Part shown: in pieces, positions 9,548 to 20,460 of the stretch
Position numbering within the stretch: the stretch's first letter is position 1
Layout: each line of letters begins with the position of its first letter
DNA from: Onthophagus taurus
Lineage: Eukaryota; Arthropoda; Insecta; Coleoptera; Scarabaeidae
NCBI RefSeq assembly: GCF_036711975.1
Contig: NC_091971.1
Span: forward strand, 28,031,501-28,095,500
Direction: 5' to 3'
DNA: 64,000 bases
Made by a program: the position numbers and the translations under genes
The notes under the pieces: model-generated
What the model saw: the letters and a program-made list of their open reading frames with translations, nothing else
Database searches by the model: none
What the model was told of the DNA's origin: nothing

Positions 9548-11882
9548 TGAAGTCGTTTATCCAAACTCGAGTACAGCGCTCACTTAACGTACACAATGCG
9601 TTCCTGAGTTACCGTACGTATAACGAATGTACGTTAAACGAACACGAAATATCCATAAGAATACGTATATTTATGTTTAATTGGTTCCAAGATGATCTTT
9701 GTTCGCACGAACGTACAAACTTGTTCGTACGAACGTACACTTACGGCCGACTCGGGACTTTCCTACTTTGCTCGTTACACTACTCTATTTTACCACATTT
9801 TGCATAGGGGATTTACCGAAAGAGACCGGACGAAAAAATATCTTTGTGAATTCAATCGATACACGTCCTGAGTTCGCTTCACATCGTTTCAGACATCGTC
9901 CGCGTTAATACATTTTGATCAAACGGGATTTTAGAAATAAAAAGTTGAAAATGAATAAAAGGAAAGGTGACCGCGAGATAGAACAAGGTTCGAAAAGAAG
10001 AAAAACGATTACTTTTGCTGAAAAACTGAAAATTATTGAAATGGCAGAGAAGGGTGTAAAACTAGCGGAAATAGGAAGACGTTTAGGATACAGTAGATCA
10101 ACAGTTAACACAATAGTAAAATCAAAAGAATGTTTGAAGTGTTATGTTAAAGATGGGGTAAATCTTCAACAAACTTCAGGTACTCGTATACGTTCTAATG
10201 TGATGGAAGAAATGGAGGGCATTTTGAAAGTTTGGTTAGACTCTCAATTACACAGAAATATTCCCTTAAGTCTTTCTGCTATCCAACAAAAAGCTAAGGA
10301 AATTTATTCAGAATTAAGAAAAAAAATGGATGAGAACGCAACTGATACGTTTAATGCAAGTTGGGGATGGTTTAGAAGATTTAAAATCAGGGCCAACTTA
10401 ATTAAAGTGAAATTGACAGGAGAAGCAGCGAGTGCAGATTCTAACGCTGCTAGTGAATTTATAGCAACACTAAAAGCTATTGTCCATGATGGAAATTACA
10501 GTCCACATCAAATCTTTAATGTTGACGAAACGGGATTGTTTTGGAAGAAGATGCCTTCCAACACATATATCACTAAAGATGAGAAACGTATGCCGGGATA
10601 TAAAGCTGTCAAAGATCGTCTAACTTTATTACTAGGTGGAAACGCGGCAGGTGATTTTAAATTGAAGCCAATGTTGGTTTACCATAGTGAAAATCCGAGA
10701 GCGCTTAAAGGTGTATCAAAGTCATCAATGCCAGTGATTTGGAAATCAAATCGTAAAGCTTGGGTCACGAAATCTGTATTTGAAGATTGGTATAGAAACA
10801 ACTTTATTCCAGAAGTGAAAGATTACTGCTATAAAAACAACTTAGCGTTTAAAGCATTACTACTTCTTGATAATGCCCCAGGGCATCCAATAACGTTAAA
10901 TGAGTTATGTCCCAATATAAAGGTAATATTTTTGCCACCAAATACGACATCATTAATCCAACCGATGCACCAAACCGTTATAGCCGCGTTTAAGAAATAT
11001 TATTTACGTGCAACTATGGTAAGCATGATTAAAGCTATTGATGATAATAAGGAATTAACGGTTAAGTCTTATTGGAAAGATTACAATATTCATAATGGAA
11101 TTAAAAATATATCTGCCTCTTGGGATGAAGTTAAAGAAACGACAATGAAAAGAGCGTGGAAAAAGTTGTGCCCGCAATTTGTTTATGACGAAGAAACAAA
11201 TGTTGAAAAGCTTCAAAACGAAGTTGTAGAAGGCGTGATAGAAATTGGAACGCGCTTAGGCTTGGAAATAAACGAAGAAGATATCGAAGAGTTAATAGAA
11301 TCACATGACGAAGAGTTGTCTATCGAAGATCTCATGGAATTACAAAAGACAGATAATGTCGAAACGAATGACGATGACGCCGTTGAAGACCTGCCCAAAG
11401 AAAATGTATTAAACTTAGAAACTTTAAGTGAAATTTTAAATAAAATGGAAAATCTCGCCGATGTCATAGAGAATGTAGACCCAAATATGGAACGAAGTTC
11501 TAATGTTGTGGGTATGCTCCGTGATGCGTTTACTTGTTACAAAACCATGTACATAGAGAAAAAGAAGACTGGCCTTAGGCAATTAACCTTAAAACAATTT
11601 TTAACTAAAAAAACTTAAGAATCGATAAGTTAATAATCGTTTATTTATTAAGTTATTTATGCTATCTTTACTTGTACCGACTTTTTTAAATTAGAATAAA
11701 ATGTAAAAATAAGGCTCTTATTTTTCTAGTTTTATTTGAATTCAATCATTCACTTTCTATAAAAAAAATAATGAAATTGGATCTTCGATGTACGTTAATG
11801 CGGAAGACAAATGTACGTTGTACGAACACGAGGTCATAAAACGTCTTGTACGTATCTGTGAACTTACGTAAAGCGGGCGGGT
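9548..11882 (+). mobile_element. Tigger/pogo-type DNA transposon (Tigger-1)
   Basis: The transposase gene is flanked by sequences with TCGTTTATCC-type and GTACGTTAAACGAACACGA-type words. Related words recur in inverted sense on the right (TACGTTGTACGAACACGAGG, then TTACGTAAAGCGGG). These resemble Tigger terminal repeats, but I could not align exact ends or a TA duplication, so the limits are approximate. A polyadenylation signal AATAAA at about 11695 follows the ORF. Confidence 0.6.
9951..11618 (+). CDS. Tigger/pogo transposase, full length but third catalytic D replaced by H
   Basis: This codes for a DDE_1 transposase (CENP-B / jerky-like superfamily) that would bind the transposon ends and cut and paste. 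From the preferred start at 9951 (MNKRKGDREIEQ) it is 555 residues; an in-frame ATG at 9915 adds 12. An N-terminal psq-type HTH (ITFAEKLKIIEMAEKG, then YSRSTVNTIVKS) is followed by a CENP-B-type HTH (FNASWGWFRRFKIR). The catalytic core has FNVDETGLFW (D192) and LLLDNAPGHP (D307). Where Tigger proteins have PMDQGVI, this one has PMHQTVI, with His at codon 10968-10970 (H340). The C-terminus is acidic. The ORF has no stops or frameshifts. It may be a recent loss of activity, or a domesticated DNA-binding protein. Confidence 0.9.
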   Translation: MNKRKGDREIEQGSKRRKTITFAEKLKIIEMAEKGVKLAEIGRRLGYSRSTVNTIVKSKECLKCYVKDGVNLQQTSGTRIRSNVMEEMEGILKVWLDSQLHRNIPLSLSAIQQKAKEIYSELRKKMDENATDTFNASWGWFRRFKIRANLIKVKLTGEAASADSNAASEFIATLKAIVHDGNYSPHQIFNVDETGLFWKKMPSNTYITKDEKRMPGYKAVKDRLTLLLGGNAAGDFKLKPMLVYHSENPRALKGVSKSSMPVIWKSNRKAWVTKSVFEDWYRNNFIPEVKDYCYKNNLAFKALLLLDNAPGHPITLNELCPNIKVIFLPPNTTSLIQPMHQTVIAAFKKYYLRATMVSMIKAIDDNKELTVKSYWKDYNIHNGIKNISASWDEVKETTMKRAWKKLCPQFVYDEETNVEKLQNEVVEGVIEIGTRLGLEINEEDIEELIESHDEELSIEDLMELQKTDNVETNDDDAVEDLPKENVLNLETLSEILNKMENLADVIENVDPNMERSSNVVGMLRDAFTCYKTMYIEKKKTGLRQLTLKQFLTKKT

Positions 11883-11895
11883 TTTAATAATAAGG

Positions 11896-11999
11896 TTTTA
11901 ATAAAAGGTAAAACTGGTTCGAAGTGAAGTTTCACTTCGAATTCAATTTCTGAAGAAGGTTGCAACATGGCATCCGAAACGTCAAACCTTTTATTAAAA
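11896..11999 (+). ncRNA. Nested hairpin with hammerhead-like core
   Basis: An outer 14-bp stem pairs TTTTAATAAAAGGT (11896-11909) with ACCTTTTATTAAAA (11986-11999). Inside it is a 24-nt palindromic hairpin, TTCGAAGTGAA-GT-TTCACTTCGAA (11918-11941). Then comes CTGAAGA (11950-11956), a short stem-loop, and CCGAAAC, i.e. the CUGANGA...GAAA arrangement of a hammerhead catalytic core. The closing stem III with its UH cleavage site is not evident, so this is probably a relic of a Penelope-type hammerhead or a convergent structure. Confidence 0.4.
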
Positions 12000-12004
12000 G
12001 ACGC

Positions 12005-13580
12005 ACGGCAAAACCCGAAAGTTTCTAGTGTTAGTTCTAGTTTTAGTTCTAATCCTAGTTTAAATAAAAGTCCTAATTGATTTATTTAATTAGCAAGGCA
12101 ATTTTTGGTTCTCTGTTATAAAAAAAGGACAGATATTTTTTTAAATATTTAGATGTAATGTTTAATGTAATTAAATATTTTATATGTTAAACAATTTCGT
12201 GTCTATCACATAAATTCAATTAATCTTTTATTCTGAGTATGCAACTTCTACTACAAGTTGGATTTCCAATTTTATTCAATTCAATCATAAATGATGTTTT
12301 TCTCGTTTGCCGTTAGAGGCAGCACGAGCTAGAGCAACCCAACTCGACCGGTTGGATAACGATGTATATCTATAAACAAGGCTAGCGTACAACATGCGTA
12401 CAACTTCGCAGAAAAGTATTGGCACATCTATTTTAAGGATGAAATTTAGCCCTGACTACCAACCTTGAAAATTAACTTCGGTGAGTTCTCTATTTTACGT
12501 TTTTATTTATTGGAATAATTTTCATGGGGTATTCCTGTCGGGTCAACCAAGGGAAACTATTCAACGTTTTATAAAATTGAAAAGTAATAAAGAAAATCAC
12601 GTTTAGTGACAAACTTAAAAGTGATATTTCTCCAAATTGAAACTTTAATTATAAATTTGGGTGAACGGTTTCCCTTCGTATATGGATTATAATACATATA
12701 CTGAAAGGTACAATATAAATAAATTGTATTTATGACGAATTCACCGAAGTTTGAGTTTTGACCATTGTTGTTAGCAAATCTAGGGATTTAGTGTAGTCAA
12801 GTTGATTTTAAAAGTTCATCAGTTCTCTACTAGATGGCGCCACAAGAAAAGAAATCTTATTTAAATCTTATTATTTCAAAAGTTATGCGTTAACTTCACA
12901 GCGTTGTGAATTTTGAGTTAAAAGTCCTGTATAATTTTGTAATTATGCATTACTACGCCGTTTAAAAATCGAAACCAAAAAGAAAAAATTTGCCATCTTA
13001 TTTAGTTTAAGGGGGTATGCCACCTTGAAGACCCGAAAATAATAGATATTTTTAAAATTTTTTTGCAATCAGACAAAAGAAGTTTTCTAAAAACGGGTTG
13101 CAGGGTGTGAATAAGCCACTTTTCTAGTTTTAAATACATATTTTATTTATTAACAGTTATTAAAATTACACCCGCTAGATGACGGTAATGTTAGGCTTGC
13201 AAATCGTGCAGGGTCAAACTGCGCAAGATTTCTCCTAACGCGTAAGCGGAATAATTAAAACTTGAATACGATTACTTTAGTAAACTCAAAAACTAGGGAA
13301 CTACGTAGGATTTTTAAAAAATATTCATTTTTGACGAAATGGTGACGATTTTACAAGTAATGTCGTATTAATCGATGAAAAACGTACATAAAAATGCTTG
13401 TAAAACAAACAATCTGAGACATATCGAAAAACGGTATGAAAATTTTGAAAAAAAAATCTTGAAAATCCGTTGAAAAATGTGGAAGTTATCGTGTGCACAG
13501 ATTTGAAAAATGTAGTTTCCAGAAAAACGCGTTTAAAGTTTTCGAATGTAAAAAATTGTATATTTTTTCTAGATACATCT
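12005..13580. other. No gene recognised
   Basis: This is AT-rich sequence without a credible ORF, repeat or RNA signature. A long, weakly purine-biased stretch at about 13010-13560 is non-coding. Confidence 0.4.
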
Positions 13581-13581
13581 A

Positions 13582-13800
13582 ATCAGCGATTCCTGCACCA
13601 TACAGCTGTCCTTAGTGAAGCTTATTTTCATCTTCTGCAGCTTTTCTGTCTGACAGTAGGCTTCTACGAGCTTCTTTAGCCTCAGCAGTCATGGAGCGTT
13701 CAGCGCGAGCAATGCGATTTAAATCCGTTTCATGACAAAAGTCGAAGCACGATCTTCCAATTGTTAATTTCAGTGCTTGCATTATTTCCATAATGCTTGT
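13582..13800 (-). pseudogene. Mutator-like transposase, C-terminal part (split by PIF)
   Basis: The minus strand encodes SIMEIMQALKLTIGRSCF and then an Arg/Ala-rich segment (RIARAERSMTAEAKEARR) ending near YGAGIAD. This matches the C-terminal tail of the arthropod Mutator-like transposase-domain family. It continues the reading frame of 17193-16704 across the PIF insertion (ACFNVGL joined to TSIMEIM). A stop codon interrupts it (TAA after AEDENKLH). Confidence 0.7.
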
Positions 13801-14017
13801 AAAGCCGTGTGTCCACTAGCAAGTCACTTGCGGAAGAACTTCTGCAAGTATTTGCTGAAGTGTTTCCACTCAAACCGAAACTTGCGGAAGTCTGCTTCCA
13901 GAAGTAGTTTGTAGAAATTATCACGACGAACTTGCTGCAAGAAATTGCAGACGTGTTTCCACATAATGTGAGTACAGCTTGCAGTAGTTTGCTTTTCTTA
14001 CGAATGACAGTATAAAA

Positions 14018-15952
14018 ATGTCTTGTGGCAAAATAAGATTGGCAGCTGCCATCGCAGCATATTTAATTAAAAAGAAACAAATTAAAAAAAAAACAAAAAG
14101 AAATGTTTGGGTGAGAAATTGGGTGCTGCGGCGCATAGGTTTAAGTTTCCAAAATACATTACTTGAAGAATTGCGGACCGAAGACTCCATGCAGCTGATA
14201 AATTTCCTGAGAATGTCTAATGATGATTTTGAATACATTTTATCTTTAATTCAAACAAGTATTCAAAAGCAGGATACTAAAATGAGATTGGCTATACCTC
14301 CCAAAGACCGGCTTTTAGTTACTCTTCGATTTTTGGCAACAGGTAAGAAAAAAAACAAGAAAAATATTTTTTAAATCATTTTATTCATAAAAAACAAGAA
14401 AAATATTTTTGATTCATTTTATTTTCATAAGTATTTCAAATTAAATGTAAATTATGAGTATATTTATTTTGTAGGCGATTCCTTTCATTCGCTTATGTAT
14501 TTGTTTCGAATCCCTGTATGTACGATTGCAAGGATTGTGTTGGAATGTTGCGAGGCTCTGTACCAATGTCTGAAATCAAAATATTTGAAGGTAAATATTA
14601 AAATATGTAATTTATATAAAACATTTTCCAAAAATACCTTGTGCGTTGTCCGAACATATAAAAAATTGGGTAGATGTATTGCAAGGCAGCATAATTGATG
14701 ATTGACTGGAGCTTTCAAGCCCAGTTGTACCTGAACTAAGTAGTTGCGTGTCCGAGTTGTCTTCATCGTCTTCGTCCGTCACTTTTAGAATAGCCTGCTG
14801 AATTAATCTTTTAAGTTTACGCTTGCTTCCAGATTTTCTCAAACCTCGAAGTTCTGAGGCGATAAAGTCAAATATTTGGTATTCATCAGACGGTTTTTGC
14901 ATTATTTGCAGAGCATTTTCCAATACGACGTCATGTTCGTCTTTTTCTGAATTGTTTTTTTTTTGTCGTTTCCGTGGTACTAATTGGACTTTTTCGGACT
15001 GATCGGTGATGTTTTCATCGTTGTCTAATGTAATTGAAAGATCCTTAAAGAAATAAAGAACACAAAAGCATTTGTAATTGAAAGCTCCTAAAAACAAATT
15101 AAGAACAAAAAAGAATTTATTAGGAATTAAACTGCTTTTTTTTAGGTTCCATCAACGGAAGAAGATTGGCTTCAGTATTCCAACGGATTTCACAACAAAT
15201 GGAATTTTCCTAATTGCCTAGCTGCTATGGACGGGAAACATGTGGTGATACAAGCACCAAAGAAAGAAGGCAGTGTTTACTTCAATTATAAAGGCACACA
15301 TAGCATTGTACTGTTGGCGTTGATTGGACCTAATTATGAGATAATTTACTTTGATGTGGGGTGTAATGGTAGAATTTCGGACGGGGGAGTATATAACAAT
15401 TGTGAATTATCGAAATGCCTTCAACAAAATACATTGCATTTGCCATCTCCACGATCACTTCCTGGTAGAACAATTCCAATTCCATACGTTATTGTTGCAG
15501 ATGACCCATTTGCTCTTAAGAAGTATATTATGAAGCCATTCCCTTTCAAGAGCCAGCCAGTGCAAAATCGTGTTTTCAATTATCGGCTTTCTAGGGCCAG
15601 AAATGTGGTTGAACATTTTTTTGGACAAATTGCAGCTCGTTTTCGAATTTTACGTACGCCCATTCTTTTAAGTCCACAAAAAACAAGAAAAATTGTTAAG
15701 GCCATTTGCGCTCTGCATAACTGTCTGTTAAATCGCAATTCTCAATATGCGTCGTCTATGACATTTAATTCTCCTGTATCCGATAATCAAGGAGAGTGCC
15801 GTACAGAAGGGATACCAGAAAGAAACATGTTACCACTTGAACTACATAATTCACGCAGTCAAGCACAAGAACCGAAAAATGTTCGTAACGAATTTGCTGA
15901 ATACTTTATTTCACCAGAAGGAGCAGTGGAGTGGCAATATAGGCATATATAA
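14018..15952 (+). CDS. PIF/Harbinger DDE transposase (3 exons)
   Basis: Exons 14018-14342, 14475-14590 and 15146-15952 join in frame (GCAACAG|GTAAG, GTAG|GCGATT, GAAG|GTAAAT, TTTAG|GTTCC) to give 415 residues. The protein is a HARBI1-like nuclease. AAMDGKHVVIQAP supplies the first Asp, CNGRISDGGVY the second, and RARNVVEHFFGQ the Glu, with the typical ALHNCLLNR motif afterwards. An N-terminal basic segment (KKKQIKKKTKR) may be a nuclear signal. No stops or frameshifts are seen, so it may be functional. HARBI-type transposases need the partner DNA-binding protein encoded on the opposite strand. Confidence 0.9.
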
Positions 15953-16363
15953 TAAGTATGTACAAGTGAATATGTAATATAATGGAATATATAATGAAAT
16001 AAAAATTAAAATGATTATATATGTGTATTTTCTTATTCTTACCAAATTATCCTCAGTTTCTTTGGGTACATGAGATGACGTCATGTATTTCATGTCATTA
16101 TAAAACTCCCACTTGCTAACATATACATCATCAGCACTTTGGCCACTTTTTTTTCTTTTCTTTGTTTACTTCTTGACCAAACTGCGTTCGGAGGTTGTGC
16201 AATTTCCTTTTGACCTCTTCTTCGGGTGCGTCTATATCATTGGCTATTGCCTTTAAAGCATTTTGTTTTTTAATTTTATTCTTATAGTCTTTTGAGGACG
16301 TGTCCCATAATTCAGGATAACTTTCTTGTTTTTCAATTACCAAATGTGTTTTTTCACTACTCC
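14690..16363 (-). pseudogene. PIF/Harbinger accessory protein with MADF and BESS domains, damaged
   Basis: On the minus strand, 16363-16131 encodes a MADF domain (VIEKQESYPELWDTSS, then NALKAIANDI and LRTQFGQEV). It passes through a run of eight A where the frame slips by one base into SADDVYVSKWEFYNDMKY, and then reaches a donor (TTTG|GTAAGAAT near 16045). The next exon (about 15042-14690, after TTTCTTTAAG) carries a Lys/Arg-rich stretch and a BESS motif (IFDFIASELRGLRK). MADF binds DNA and BESS mediates protein contacts; in PIF elements this protein recruits the transposase. An in-frame TAA lies just upstream of the MADF domain. With the homopolymer shift, this suggests the copy is not functional. 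Confidence 0.75.
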
Positions 16364-16703
16364 AAACGAATTAATTTTTGTACATTTTTATAAATTTTGA
16401 AAAGAACTCAAAAAAAAAAACACAAAACAAAACTGAAAACAGAAGAGAATACCACAAACCGTTTACTCACGTATACCCGACTTCTTCTGCAAGTCTTCAA
16501 AACACTTGTAGTTCACAGCAAGTCGTTCAAGTTACTTCCAGCAAGCAACAAACACGTGTTTCCACATAATTGCTGCAAGTAACTTCTGCAAGCCGTGACT
16601 TCTGGAGTCGACTTCTAATACGTGTTTACACGACAAAAACTTCTGGAAGTCACTTCTGGAAGCAACTTCCGCAAGAAAACTTAGTAGTGGACACACGGCT
16701 TAA

Positions 16704-17193
16704 GACCAACATTAAAGCAAGCAGCTATATCGGACGCAATGTCAACCACTTTCCTGCCACTATGAATAGTTTTTGGTGCGATAGACCATAACGCGGCGTT
16801 GTAACATTCATTGCTGTTTTGCGTATATCCCCCTAAACATCTTGTCAAAAGATCTTCGCATTCTTTTTTGGTTACTATTACACTGTCATAGGGCTGAGCA
16901 TCCATAATACCTTTGAAGGTTTGACTGTCTCCGTCTCCTATGCAAAAACAGCACTTCAAATTATGTTTTTCTCCGGATCGTTGAAACATCTCTACGACGG
17001 AGTCCACTTCCCTTTTTCCTGAAGATCCGACATGGTTTATATCACATATTTCTTTATGATCTTCGACCCAATCTTGAAATTCCGCAGTATCTTTATCTTT
17101 CCAGTAACTACACTTTTTACAAATTTTTGACTTTATATTTAGAATTACCCCTTTGTTCGATAGAAGTCGGGTAAAATTATTGTATAAGCACAT
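16704..17193 (-). pseudogene. Mutator-like transposase, N-terminal/core part
   Basis: The ORF (170 codons on the minus strand, running into the PIF end) contains HVGSSGKREVDSVVEMFQRS, then CIGDGDSQTFKGI with a candidate catalytic Asp, then LLTRCLGGYTQNSNECYN and GRKVVDIASDIAA. This matches the insect Mutator-like transposase-domain family in order. Between PYDSVIVTKKE and LLTRCL the usual Cys/His and helical region of more than 50 residues is missing, so the copy carried an internal deletion before PIF landed in it. Confidence 0.75.
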
Positions 17194-17427
17194 TTTTTTT
17201 TTTAATTTAGCGGGGAAGGTGTATGGTATGACTAATTGTTAAGTTAAATAAAGGTTATTACAAGATTGCCCTTCAAACAATTTATTCCACTGAAATCTGC
17301 CCAATTTGGGCTAAACACATATGAACTTTCCGAATCAACAACTGGATAGTTATGGAAATTCATAGTTTATACCGGAAAACATTGCAAATTTACGTCACCA
17401 CTCATTACGCAAAATATAACAAATACC

Positions 17428-17848
17428 TGTAAAATTGTTTTTTGTAATTCGCGACGGTAATGAAAGCTATAACAGTACTCAAACGAGTGCTGTAATGAGA
17501 CTCCTTACAGCATCCGACGCTGTAGTGAAATTTTAGTAACATTTCATGGAGCCAGTTCAAGTTGGTGACATTGCGTCATTAATTTTTCTAGTTGTCAATG
17601 TGACAATGTTTGTCTGTGGATGTTTAAACACGTACGTAGCATCGAATACAAGGTCCACAATGATGAGGAGATTGAACTCTGAGCAATTTCTCTTATTTTG
17701 GGAGGTGTACATGAAACATTTTTTTCAGGTGTGTGTTTTGTGTTTTGACAGTTTCTAATTATCAATTCAAATTTCTATTTTCAAGTGTTACGGTGTTGCC
17801 AACTGCTACACCTATTTCCCTACATTGTCAAAATTTATTTTATTTTTG
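17428..17848 (+). repeat. Inverted partner B of the ~430-bp dispersed repeat with an ORF
   Basis: This is the reverse-complement copy of 8572-9005. The plus strand encodes MEPVQVGDIASLIFLVVN... (17546-17758, 70 codons). The copies agree in start codon and frame, and their flanking non-coding parts also match (TTTTTGTAATTCGCGACGGT and its counterpart near 8985). Confidence 0.6.
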
Positions 17849-17878
17849 AAAATAGAATTGAAAATTTTTGTATATGTT

Positions 17879-17911
17879 GTGCCAACAATATGCACGACAT
17901 ATTGTTGGCAC
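17879..17911. repeat. Perfect 14-bp hairpin
   Basis: GTGCCAACAATATG (17879-17892), loop CACGA, then CATATTGTTGGCAC (17898-17911). It has no associated ORF and lies just upstream of the copia remnant. Confidence 0.85.
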
Positions 17912-18083
17912 GACGCCGACATAATCAGAAATGCAGGCACCTCGATTGACGAGCTTAATGCGGACGAAAAATATGTGCGGTTATCCGTATGTGGGTACTA
18001 ACTTTAAAACAAGATCTAAATATATGCACAATAAAAATAAATCTTAAGTCTAATCTAAAATTCAACATTTTCTTGGTATCGAT

Positions 18084-20385
18084 GTGTATTCGATTTCAAT
18101 AGGAATAACGATGGTTGATGGTGTAGATGATTCATTGGACGTTGATGTAGAGATTTTACGTGGAAATAGCTGTCCAGAGTTCTTTAAGTTCCAGTTGCGC
18201 TTGTGTAAAGGTGCCAAAGCTCAGAAAATAATTATTACAAGAATGGAAGAACATCCATTGACACATATTTTACCATGCAACACAGCAAAGAAAATCTGGA
18301 CAATATTAAAAGCCGTGTATGATAAGGAATCTACTGTTAGCGTACATCTCCTACAGCAACGATTTTTCATACTCGAATTCGACAGCACGGTGAGTACCTT
18401 TATATCAAAAATAGAAGATATAAAAACAAAATTAAAAACCGCTGGTGAAGAACTTGCAGAAAAAATGATAATGACCAAAATTCTTATGTCACTTCCTGAG
18501 GAATTCAAAGACTGTAGATCCGCTTGAGAATCTGTGCCAGTGGAGAAACAAAATTTGTAAGAACTCACTTCACGACTGTCGTTGAAAACATTACTACTTT
18601 TACAGAAAAAAAAATAAAAATGTAGAATCAAAAAATCTATAAACAGGTCAAAAGTTCTGTGAAGCATGCAATAGAACTGGCCATTCAGTACAGAGTTGGT
18701 GGTTTAAAAATAAAGGACGTGAAGGTAATTCATCAAAATTAGACTCAGAGAAAGATGTGACAAATGCCTTCATACAGATAGAATGAAATGAAAAGCAAGG
18801 AGTGGTGTCTCGAGGAGCAAGTGAACACATGTTATGGGACAGAAACCTTTTTAAAGACATGACTAAATTAAAAATAAGGAAAATGATCCAGTTAGCAAAT
18901 GGTGAAAAGCTAGAGGTTAAAGGAATAGGAAAGATTAAGTTATGGGCCTACAATGGTAAGAAAATGATTGAAACAACTCTCTCAAATGTGCTCTATATTC
19001 CAGAATTAAAATTTAACCTTTCTTCCGCTGGATGTGCCCTTGACAAGGGATACTTTATGACTTCAGATGATACGAGATGCCAATTTATGGATAAAAGTGG
19101 TAGCTATAAGAGAAAATAAATGGCATTGAAAAATGGCTCATGAGAATATTTGGAATGTTAGAGAATTTTTGAGAAAGAATAAAATAGAATTTGTGAATAC
19201 TGAAAAAGATTTTGTATGTGAAGACTGCCTGGTTGGAAAACAGCATAAGTTACCTTTTAAAAATAGTGAATCAAGAACTACATTACCACTAGAATTGGTA
19301 CACGCGGATGTTCGTGGTCCCATGGAAAATCCATCCCTGGATGGCGCTCTCTACTTTCTTCTCCTGAAGGACAATTATTCCTCATACAGGTACGTGTACT
19401 TTATTAAACGGAAATCAGAAGTATGCATTGAAAAATGTATAAACCTATTTGAGCGAGAAACAGGTCATAAAAAGAAAGTTTTGAGGACAGATAAAGGATT
19501 AGAGTTTATAAATAAAAACATTAGAGACAGTTTAGAGTATTAGACATCAGAGATTTGTTACTTACACACCTCAGCAAAATGGAAGGATAGAAAGGGAAAT
19601 TAGGACCGTAGTTGAGGCAGCGAGAACCTTGTTTCACAGCAAAAAGATGGACAAATCCTTCTGGACTGAAACGGTAAATAACGTTACTTACATATTAAAC
19701 CGAACAGGTCTTAGCTACCAAAAATTGAAAAGCCCGTATGAGCTATGGCACAACAAAGCAGCAAAGATACAACACTTTAAACCTTTTGGCTGTAATGTGA
19801 ACTTTTGGCGTACATATTCTTAAAGAAATAAGCTTAAGTGGGATCCTAATGGTAAACAAGAAATATTTGTTGCATATGGAGAAGATGTAAAAGGATACAT
19901 AATCTATATACCTCATAACAACAGAATAGAAGTACTCAGAGACGTAATATTCTTACCAGAAAACGATGAGAAACTTAATGAAATCATAGAAGAAGATTCA
20001 ACGGTAACTCATCAGAAAATGATGGAAATAAAAGTGATGATAGCAACGACCAAGATATTGAAGTTATGATCACGCAATAGCAAGTAGAGACTGAGAAAAG
20101 TGGAAAGAAGCAATGGAAGCTGAAATTAGAGCATTGGAAGAAAATGAAACTTGGATCACAGAGTGTAAAAGAGAAATAAAAGGTAAAGCCATTTAATGTA
20201 AATGGGTTTTTAAACAAAAGAAAGATGAAAAGGGAAATGTAACAACTTATAAGGTTGGGTACGCCAGGTGGGGTACGATCAGAGTATGAATATTGTATTT
20301 ATACTAAAATAACAGAAAATTGTAAAATATTTATTTTGCTTTATGTGAACGATTTGTTATTGGCAGGTAGTAATGACTAGAATTA
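18084..20385 (+). pseudogene. Ty1/copia gag-pol remnant
   Basis: In copia order on the plus strand: a gag segment (18084-18527, LLQQRFFILEFDST and LMSLPEEF), a degenerate zinc-knuckle region, the protease-to-GAG-pre-integrase segment (18802-19119, LSNVLYIPELKFNL), and the integrase (19133-19823). The integrase has a finger, ELVHADVRGPM, LRTDKGLEF and TPQQNGRIERE, then ARTLFHSKKMDKSFWTE. The RT start follows (EAMEAEIRALEENETWI, CKWVFKQKKDEKG), then a large deletion to the RT motif LLYVNDLLLAGSN (about 20340). There are many stops and frameshifts. No LTRs were identified, so it is an old dead copy. Confidence 0.88.
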
Positions 20386-20460
20386 AGTAAAATAAAACAA
20401 TAAGGTTCAAGTAAAATATTTTTCTTGTACTCCCACTAGTTTATTTTGATCTATTTTTGT

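Larger units (their letters stand above)
13803..16700 (+). mobile_element. PIF/Harbinger transposon, complete
   Basis: The ends are AGCCGTGTGTCCACTA... on the left and its complement ...TAGTGGACACACGGCT on the right. They are flanked by a 3-bp duplication, TAA (13800-13802 and 16701-16703). The 2.9-kb element has the standard two divergently oriented genes: a DDE transposase on + and a MADF-type DNA-binding protein on -. Subterminal regions are packed with short inverted words around CTTGC(G/A)GAAG and ACTTCTG(C/G)AAG, likely binding sites. It is inserted inside a Mutator-like transposase gene fragment. Confidence 0.92.

Noticed and set aside
11213-11467. Ser-rich minus-strand ORF
   Set aside because: It is antisense to the acidic tail of the Tigger-1 transposase; Ser-rich composition is expected from the complement of Glu/Asp codons.
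18221-18667. 148-codon minus-strand ORF
   Set aside because: It is antisense to the copia gag region.
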